Of a stretch of DNA of 9,915 nucleotides, positions 5,773 through 9,915 are shown piece by piece. Source of the stretch: an uncultured Clostridium sp. (lineage in GTDB: Bacteria > Bacillota > Clostridia > Clostridiales > Clostridiaceae); contig CAKVNP010000052.1 in NCBI GenBank assembly GCA_934777095.1, positions 1-9,915 on the forward strand. Reading direction: 5' to 3'. Positions within the stretch are counted from its first letter, which is position 1. Every line of letters begins with the position of its first letter. Made by a program: the position numbers and the translations under genes. Under the pieces are notes generated by a model that did not search any database, had not been told where the DNA came from, and was given only the letters and a program-made list of their open reading frames with translations.

Positions 5773-6976
5773 ATTTTTTTATTATAGGGCTTATTAAGTA
5801 ATCGCTATTTGGGTTTACTGATGGATTTAAGATTGAATAAGCTCTTGTTGCTGATAAATCTAAGTCGAGAAGCGGGTTGGTATTATATCTAGGCACTTTT
5901 GTGATAAGTGGTATAGATGAATTTGCTTTTATTAAAGATAAAATTTCTCGACCTTTATTGTTAAATCCTAAAACTCTAGCATAATGAAAATTATCCATAT
6001 TAATTAATGAAAGATTTTCTTTATAAAAGCCTAAATAAATGTGAGTGAGGATTCTAGAAATTTTGCTATAAGTATATCTTTTGCTTTTTATGTTTAGGAT
6101 GAACTCATGATAGCTGCTGCTATTTATTATTTCTTTGATTATTTTTTTGTCTAGACCCTCAATAACTTCGGAAAGATTGTTAAAATTTACACAGTTTGTA
6201 GTAAGTAAATATTTAAGATAAATAAACATATCTTCATCGAAAGAAAATTTATAACCGCTTTTCTCTAAATTATCTAGAATCTTAAAGGATTCTAAAGGCA
6301 TTTCTTTTTTTAAAAACTTTAATGAATTACCTTCCCTGATTTTTTCTCTGATTGATGTGGCAGAAGAAAAAGATGTATGCAGTTCTTTTTCGTTATAACC
6401 AGCACCTTCGCGTTTTAAGGTCATTGGTGTTATATTACTGTTTAACCTAATGATTGATTTAATATATTCAATTCCAAGTATATTATTTGAAGAGGACACT
6501 ACAGTGGAAATTTCATCATCATTAAAATATTCGATTAAAGCATTTTCTCTGGCTTTAGCATAAGTAAGACCTGAGTTTATATGTTCTTTTAGACTATCCT
6601 TAAATGAAGGAGGTTCATTTACTAACACCTGGGCTATTTTAAATAAAACATCAGCATTGCCGCATTCAGAACCAAAAAAGATGTTATTTATTACACCTAA
6701 AGAATTTAGGATAGATACAGCACCGTGGGCGAAGAATTCTGCTGATGAAACAGCGTAATAAACTGGCAGCTCAATAACTAAATCTACACCGTTGTTAAGT
6801 GCCATAGCAGTTCTCTGCCATTTATCTACTAGAGCTGGTCCGCCTCTTTGTACAAAGTTCCCGCTCATGATACATACAACACCATCACATCCAGAACATT
6901 TCTTTGCTTCTGTTAAGTGATGAAGATGCCCATTATGGAATGGGTTATATTCTGTGATAATTCCTGTCAAATTCAT
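5771..6976 (-). CDS. tmcAL: tRNA(Met) cytidine acetate ligase TmcAL (YlbM)
   Basis: A 401-residue protein of the YlbM/TmcAL nucleotidyltransferase family. TmcAL activates acetate with ATP to acetyl-AMP and transfers the acetyl group to the wobble cytidine of elongator tRNA-Met (ac4C34), supporting accurate AUG reading. Visible: an N-terminal HIGH-type site in GIITEYNPFHNGH (5-17; HNGH 14-17), SGNFVQRGGPA (38-48) typical of the family, GSECGN (102-107), and a conserved C-terminal ATRAYSILNP. The start is ATG 6976, 6 bases after AAAGGAGA (6990-6983); a TTG seven codons upstream lies before that site and is rejected. Length is normal. It is divergent from pta-ackA, the acetate-producing pathway, and is followed by ylbJ on the same strand. 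The motifs look intact. Confidence 0.93.
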   Translation of the reverse strand: MNLTGIITEYNPFHNGHLHHLTEAKKCSGCDGVVCIMSGNFVQRGGPALVDKWQRTAMALNNGVDLVIELPVYYAVSSAEFFAHGAVSILNSLGVINNIFFGSECGNADVLFKIAQVLVNEPPSFKDSLKEHINSGLTYAKARENALIEYFNDDEISTVVSSSNNILGIEYIKSIIRLNSNITPMTLKREGAGYNEKELHTSFSSATSIREKIREGNSLKFLKKEMPLESFKILDNLEKSGYKFSFDEDMFIYLKYLLTTNCVNFNNLSEVIEGLDKKIIKEIINSSSYHEFILNIKSKRYTYSKISRILTHIYLGFYKENLSLINMDNFHYARVLGFNNKGREILSLIKANSSIPLITKVPRYNTNPLLDLDLSATRAYSILNPSVNPNSDYLISPIIKK

Positions 6977-7007
6977 ATTTATTCTCCTTTTTGGCAAATA
7001 TAAAAGT

Positions 7008-7016
7008 ATTATAGCA
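7008..7016 (-). promoter_or_regulatory. Extended -10 promoter of tmcAL
   Basis: On the minus strand TGCTATAAT (7016-7008) is a perfect extended -10 (TGn plus TATAAT). The region 17 bases upstream (7036-7031, AATCAC) is a poor -35, so the extended element probably carries the promoter. The predicted RNA start near 7001 leaves a leader of about 25 bases containing AAAGGAGA. An imperfect TTGT-N10-ACAA dyad covers the -35 position. Confidence 0.6.
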
Positions 7017-7028
7017 TATAAAAAAAAC

Positions 7029-7046
7029 TTGTGATTATTAGGACAA
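7029..7046. promoter_or_regulatory. Operator-like dyad TTGT-N10-ACAA, possible Rex-type site
   Basis: TTGTGATTATTAGGACAA (7029-7046) is an 18-base dyad with arms CTTGT/ACAAG once one flanking base per side is added. Length and outer bases match the Rex operator pattern (TTGTGAANNNNTTCACAA or TTGTTAANNNNTTAACAA); the left half fits well (TTGTGA) and the inner right half does not. It lies over the -35 of tmcAL and about 70 bases upstream of the pta -35. Rex senses NADH/NAD+ and controls fermentation genes in clostridia, so the place is sensible, but the match is imperfect. Confidence 0.3.
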
Positions 7047-7117
7047 GGAAAAGAAATGATTTTAAATATTTAGAAAATTCAAAATATAAAGAAATAAAAA
7101 AATGAATAAAATTAGTA

Positions 7118-7147
7118 TTGAAAATTGTATTCGTTTAGGAGTATATT
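7118..7147 (+). promoter_or_regulatory. Promoter of pta-ackA (sigma-A type)
   Basis: TTGAAA (7118-7123, five of six consensus bases), an 18-base spacer and TATATT (7142-7147, five of six). RNA would begin near 7154, giving a leader of about 38 bases that contains AAAGGGG (7177-7183) ahead of the pta ATG. A second -10-like GATAAT (7149-7154) follows closely. Upstream, 7047-7117 is very AT-rich and could act as an UP-like region; nothing else is seen there. Confidence 0.55.
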
Positions 7148-7191
7148 AGATAATGAAACTAGTCTAAATGACTTGGAAAGGGGAATTAATT

Positions 7192-8193
7192 ATGGAACTG
7201 ATGAATAAATTATGGGAATCTGCTAAAGCTGATAAACAAAGAATCGTTTTACCAGAAGGTGACGAAACTAGAACTATCGTAGCTACTGGTAGAATTAAGG
7301 AGTTAGGTTTAGCTCACCCAGTATTAGTCGCGAAAGAAGATGTAATATTAAACAAAGCTAAAGAGTTAGATGTAGACTTAAGCGGTGTTGAAATTATTGA
7401 TCCAGATAAATCAGAAAAATTACAAACTTACGTTGAAGCATTCTATGAATTAAGAAAAAACAAAGGAATGACAATGGAAAAGGCTGAAAGAATAGTAAGA
7501 GACCCATTATACTATGGTACAATGATGGTTAAGCTTGATGATGCTGATGGTATGGTATCAGGAGCTGTTCATACTACAGGAGACCTTTTAAGACCAGGAT
7601 TACAAATTATAAAGACTACACCAGGTGTTTCTGTTGTATCAAGCTTCTTTATAATGCATGTACCAGGCTCTAAGTACGGTGAAGAAGGAATGTTATTATT
7701 CTCTGACTGTGCTGTTAACCCAAATCCTACATATGAACAATTAGCTGCAATCGCTATAGCTACTGCAGATACTGCAAAGAACTTATGCAAAATGGAGCCA
7801 AGAGTTGCTATGTTATCATTCTCAACAATGGGAAGTGCTGACCATGAAATGGTTGACAAAGTTAGAAAGGCGACTGAATTAGCAAAAGAATTAAGACCAG
7901 ATTTAATGATCGATGGTGAATTACAATTAGATGCTGCTATAGTTCAAAGTGTTGCTGATCAAAAAGCGCCAAACAGCAAAGTGGCAGGTAAAGCTAATGT
8001 GTTAATATTCCCAGATTTACAATCAGGAAACATTGGATATAAATTAGTTCAAAGATTTGCTGGTGCAGAAGCTATTGGACCAATGTGTCAAGGTTTTGCT
8101 AAGCCAATAAACGACTTATCAAGAGGATGTAATTCTGATGATATAGTAAATGTTGTTGCTTTAACAGCTGTTCAAGCACAAGCGCAAAAATAG
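7192..8193 (+). CDS. pta: Phosphate acetyltransferase Pta
   Basis: A 333-residue phosphotransacetylase: acetyl-CoA plus phosphate gives acetyl phosphate and CoA. It is the short, single-domain PTA_PTB form, without the N-terminal P-loop-like and DRTGG extensions of E. coli Pta. Family segments are IVLPEGDETRT (18-28), MVSGAVHTTGDLLRP (121-135), FSDCAVNPNP (170-179), the substrate-site block DGELQLDAA (241-249), FPDLQSGNIGYK (273-284), and INDLSRGCNSDD (306-317). Ser310, Arg311 and Asp317 correspond to catalytic/CoA-site Ser309, Arg310 and Asp316 of Methanosarcina thermophila Pta. The start is ATG 7192, 8 bases after AAAGGGG; an in-frame ATG at 7168 precedes that site and is rejected. ackA follows 113 bases later. 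No intrinsic terminator is visible between them, so an operon is likely. Confidence 0.96.
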   Translation: MELMNKLWESAKADKQRIVLPEGDETRTIVATGRIKELGLAHPVLVAKEDVILNKAKELDVDLSGVEIIDPDKSEKLQTYVEAFYELRKNKGMTMEKAERIVRDPLYYGTMMVKLDDADGMVSGAVHTTGDLLRPGLQIIKTTPGVSVVSSFFIMHVPGSKYGEEGMLLFSDCAVNPNPTYEQLAAIAIATADTAKNLCKMEPRVAMLSFSTMGSADHEMVDKVRKATELAKELRPDLMIDGELQLDAAIVQSVADQKAPNSKVAGKANVLIFPDLQSGNIGYKLVQRFAGAEAIGPMCQGFAKPINDLSRGCNSDDIVNVVALTAVQAQAQK

Positions 8194-8246
8194 CAAAAAA
8201 TAAAAAAATCAAAAGTGTTTAGTTATTATAATATTTCAAGCACAAG
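8171..8246 (+). repeat. Short direct repeat spanning the pta 3' end and the pta-ackA gap
   Basis: TTCAAGCACAAG occurs at 8171-8182, in the last pta codons (VQAQ...), and again at 8235-8246 in the gap, 64 bases apart. After both copies the sequence is similar for a few more bases and reaches a TAG (at 8191-8193 and 8253-8255 respectively). It may be a relic of a small duplication of the pta tail. Confidence 0.45.
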
Positions 8247-8273
8247 ACAGAATAGTTTTATAGTAAATATAAA
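8244..8273 (+). promoter_or_regulatory. Weak candidate internal promoter before ackA
   Basis: AAGACA (8244-8249), 18 bases, TATAAA (8268-8273) lies about 34 bases ahead of the ackA ATG. A perfect TATAAT at 8227-8232 has only an A-run at the -35 position. Chance matches are common in DNA this AT-rich. Otherwise the 113-base gap shows no hairpin or gene. Confidence 0.2.
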
Positions 8274-8306
8274 ATAGATTTAGACAATTTTAGTGAGGTG
8301 TTTTTA

Positions 8307-9506
8307 ATGAAAGTATTAGTTATCAATTGTGGGAGCTCTTCTTTAAAATATCAATTAATCGATATGTCAACAGAAGAAGCTTTAGCTCAAGGATTAGTAG
8401 AAAGAATAGGGATAGAAGGTTCTGTATTAACTCAAAAGGTTGAAGGAAGAGATAAATATATCATCCAACAACCAATGAAAGACCATAAAGATGCAATAAA
8501 GCTTGTTTTAGAAGCGTTAATAGATGCAGAGCACGGCGTAATTAAATCAATGGACGAAATTTCAGCAGTTGGACACAGAGTTGTACACGGTGGAGAAAAG
8601 TTCAAGAGTTCAGTAATAATTGACGCAGAAGTTAAGGCAAATATTGAAGATTGCTTTAAATTAGCTCCATTACACAATCCTGCAAATATGATTGGTATTA
8701 ATGCTTGTGAAGAATTAATGCCAAATACACCAATGGTTGCTGTATTTGACACTGCATTCCATGGAACAATGCCAGAAGAAGCATATATCTATGCTTTACC
8801 ATACGAACTATATGAGAACGACGGAATAAGAAAATATGGGTTCCACGGAACATCTCATAAATTTGTTTCAAACAAAGTGGCAGAAGTAATGGGAAGAGAT
8901 ATAAAAGATTTAAAAATAGTTACTTGTCACTTAGGAAATGGTGCAAGTCTTTGTGCTGTAAAAAATGGTGTTTCAGTAGAAACTTCAATGGGATTCACAC
9001 CACTTGAAGGTGTAGCAATGGGAACAAGATGTGGAAACATCGATCCAGCTATCGTTACTTTCTTAATGAAAGAACATGGTTTATCAGTAGATGAAGTTAA
9101 CGATTTATTAAACAAAAAATCAGGAGTTCTTGGTATATCAGGAATAAGTTCAGACTTCAGAGATATAGAAGATGCTGCATTCAAGAAAGCTGATAAGAGA
9201 GCTCAATTAGCTTTGAGCATATTTGAATACAAAGTAAGAACTACAATTGGTGCTTATGCTGCAGCAATGGGTGGAGTTGATGCTATCGTATTCACAGCAG
9301 GTGTTGGAGAAAATGGTCCAGAAACTAGAGCTAATTGCTTAAAGGGATTAGAATTCTTAGGAGTAGAAGTTGATGATGAAGCTAACAACGTAAGAGGAAA
9401 GGTTAGAGAAATATCTAAACCAGGATGTAAAGTTAAAGCTTTTGTTATTCCAACTAACGAAGAATTAGTTATAGCTAGAGATACTTTAGAATTAATTAAA
9501 AAGTAA
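8307..9506 (+). CDS. ackA: Acetate kinase AckA
   Basis: A 399-residue ASKHA-fold kinase that converts acetyl phosphate and ADP to acetate and ATP, the energy-yielding last step of acetate fermentation; it can also run in reverse to assimilate acetate. Residues matching the Methanosarcina thermophila active site are all present: Asn7 in [11 protein letters not shown], Arg91 in [10 protein letters not shown], Asp148 in [10 protein letters not shown], His180 in YGFHGTSHK, Arg241 in [11 protein letters not shown] and Glu385 in [17 protein letters not shown] (208-214) and FTAGVGENG (329-337) are the phosphate and adenosine motifs. The start is ATG 8307, 6 bases after GAGGTG (8295-8300); GTG 8298 is part of that ribosome site and rejected. 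Length is standard. It is downstream of pta in the usual order. Its TAA is followed within 12 bases by the yceD promoter, with no terminator seen between. Confidence 0.97.
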   Translation: MKVLVINCGSSSLKYQLIDMSTEEALAQGLVERIGIEGSVLTQKVEGRDKYIIQQPMKDHKDAIKLVLEALIDAEHGVIKSMDEISAVGHRVVHGGEKFKSSVIIDAEVKANIEDCFKLAPLHNPANMIGINACEELMPNTPMVAVFDTAFHGTMPEEAYIYALPYELYENDGIRKYGFHGTSHKFVSNKVAEVMGRDIKDLKIVTCHLGNGASLCAVKNGVSVETSMGFTPLEGVAMGTRCGNIDPAIVTFLMKEHGLSVDEVNDLLNKKSGVLGISGISSDFRDIEDAAFKKADKRAQLALSIFEYKVRTTIGAYAAAMGGVDAIVFTAGVGENGPETRANCLKGLEFLGVEVDDEANNVRGKVREISKPGCKVKAFVIPTNEELVIARDTLELIKK

Positions 9507-9518
9507 TTAGAAAATAGC

Positions 9519-9547
9519 TTGACTTTTATCGACACACTTTATATAAT
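9519..9547 (+). promoter_or_regulatory. Near-consensus sigma-A promoter of the yceD operon
   Basis: TTGACT (9519-9524) and a perfect TATAAT (9542-9547) separated by exactly 17 bases, the best promoter in the window. RNA should begin near 9554, which leaves an untranslated leader of about 125 bases before yceD. Confidence 0.85.
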
Positions 9548-9554
9548 AAATTGT

Positions 9555-9680
9555 GTTTGAAATCGCAATACGCGATACGATACTAAAGCTAGGGAGTGAG
9601 AAAGCTGCTTTGCTCGAGCTGTACTTAATGTACAATGTGCCTTAAGGGCATGAGGACTAGTATGGTCCAGAGTTTAAGAT
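9555..9680 (+). promoter_or_regulatory. Structured 5' leader RNA of yceD (uncharacterised cis-regulatory candidate)
   Basis: The leader is richer in GC than neighbouring gaps and contains a run of short stems: ATCGC/GCGAT (9562-9566 with 9572-9576); an interrupted arm AGCT (9587-9590/9617-9620) enclosing GAG-AAAG (9598-9604) paired to CTTT-g-CTC (9608-9615); TGTAC/GTACA (9620-9624/9630-9634); TGCC/GGCA (9638-9641/9647-9650, extendable by two wobbles); and GGACTA/TGGTCC (9654-9659/9663-9668, one G-U, loop GTA). No T-run follows, so control would be at translation or stability. No good Shine-Dalgarno precedes the ATG. It does not resemble any riboswitch class I can recall. An autoregulatory site for L32 (rpmF) or a sensor tied to fatty-acid synthesis is possible, but that is inference. 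Confidence 0.55.
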
Positions 9681-9915
9681 ATGATTATAGAATTTTCAGA
9701 TTTACTTGCCAGAAATGGTAGAAAAAGAGAAATTAAATTATCATTTGAATTTGAGCCTGTTGAATTTGAAGGGGATCAAATCAAAGCAGTTTCGATGGTT
9801 GATGTTGATGGTGTAGTTACATCTGATGGAGATGTACTAGTGTTAAATGCCAGCATAAAAACTCAATTAGAACTTCAATGCGCAAGATGTTTAGACACCT
9901 TTATCTATCCAATAG
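9681..9915 (+). CDS. yceD: YceD/DUF177 family protein, N-terminal part
   Basis: The first 78 residues, cut by the window end (full proteins are about 160-175 aa). MIIEFSDLLARNGRKREI is the typical DUF177 opening, and CARCLDTF with two cysteines three apart, followed by YPI, is the family's hallmark Cx2C segment. ATG 9681 is the first possible start because an in-frame TAA lies at 9675-9677. The ribosome site is poor (only AGAG at 9669-9672), which is unusual here. By family knowledge yceD almost always precedes rpmF (ribosomal protein L32) and often plsX/fab genes; in plants and some bacteria DUF177 proteins are linked to 23S rRNA or ribosome maturation. The downstream genes are outside the window. 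The family call is firm, the molecular role is not established. Confidence 0.88.
   Translation, partial: MIIEFSDLLARNGRKREIKLSFEFEPVEFEGDQIKAVSMVDVDGVVTSDGDVLVLNASIKTQLELQCARCLDTFIYPI

Noticed and set aside
5755..5780. T-box antiterminator on the plus strand (GGGTGGTTCC followed by a T-rich run)
   Set aside because: Only part of the T-box sequence is present, there is no Stem I region, and no plus-strand gene lies downstream; the GGGTGGTT is better explained as one arm of the minus-strand stem.
6977..6997. TTG start at 6997 for tmcAL
   Set aside because: The seven added codons include the ribosome site itself (AAAGGAGA); ATG 6976 gives the conserved MNLTGIITEYNPFH N-terminus.
7168..7191. 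ATG 7168 as pta start
   Set aside because: It lies upstream of AAAGGGG, which serves ATG 7192; the added residues are not family-like.
8298..8306. GTG 8298 as ackA start
   Set aside because: The codon is part of the GAGGTG ribosome site; ATG 8307 gives the standard [13 protein letters not shown]-terminus and catalytic numbering.
8432..9535. Minus-strand open frames inside ackA, and similar ones inside recG, coaD and pta
   Set aside because: They lie antisense to well-supported genes, have no ribosome sites or recognisable domains, and arise from the codon pattern of the true frame.
9555..9680. Known riboswitch (c-di-GMP, SAM, purine, ZTP, fluoride, THF, Mn) in the yceD leader
   Set aside because: None of the conserved core sequences I know for these classes is visible.

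Overview
The window looks like chromosomal DNA from a low-GC, spore-forming Firmicute, most likely a Clostridium sensu stricto (cluster I) relative. It is AT-rich, arginine is mostly AGA, GTG and TTG starts occur beside ATG, Shine-Dalgarno sites are purine-rich, and there is a sporulation gene (ylbJ/spoVV) and an acetate-forming pta-ackA pair. No plasmid, phage or insertion-sequence gene is visible, so this is a core housekeeping locus. The unexplained material lies in the intergenic DNA.

Layout. At 1-436 is the 3' end of fakA (fatty acid kinase), closed by a hairpin terminator. recG (495-2525) follows, with its stop codon inside a perfect hairpin. Next comes a 333-base non-coding stretch filled with a degenerate tandem array of mini-hairpins. 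An extended -10 promoter then drives a tight operon, rsmD-coaD-(178-aa coiled-coil protein), at 2859-4471. That operon converges on, and overlaps by 15 bases, a minus-strand pair tmcAL (6976-5771) then ylbJ (5629-4457). The gap between those two holds nested inverted repeats that look like an 80-base palindromic element sitting in the loop of a terminator. Divergent from tmcAL is pta (7192-8193), followed by ackA (8307-9506). A near-consensus promoter right after ackA starts a structured leader of about 125 nt ahead of yceD (9681 onward, cut by the window end).

How the genes work together. Pta and AckA convert acetyl-CoA to acetate and ATP. TmcAL, transcribed divergently, uses acetate and ATP to acetylate the wobble cytidine of elongator tRNA-Met. 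CoaD makes the CoA precursor, RsmD methylates 16S rRNA, and YceD normally precedes rpmF (ribosomal protein L32) and fatty-acid synthesis genes. FakA feeds exogenous fatty acids into phospholipid synthesis. The theme is acetyl/acyl metabolism plus translation. The 178-aa protein sits where actinobacteria carry the DivIVA-like septation protein SepIVA, and its N-terminus resembles that protein.

The best leads are the hairpin array after recG, the nested palindrome at the ylbJ start, the yceD leader RNA and the SepIVA-like reading of the coiled-coil protein. I see no new defence or mobile system.
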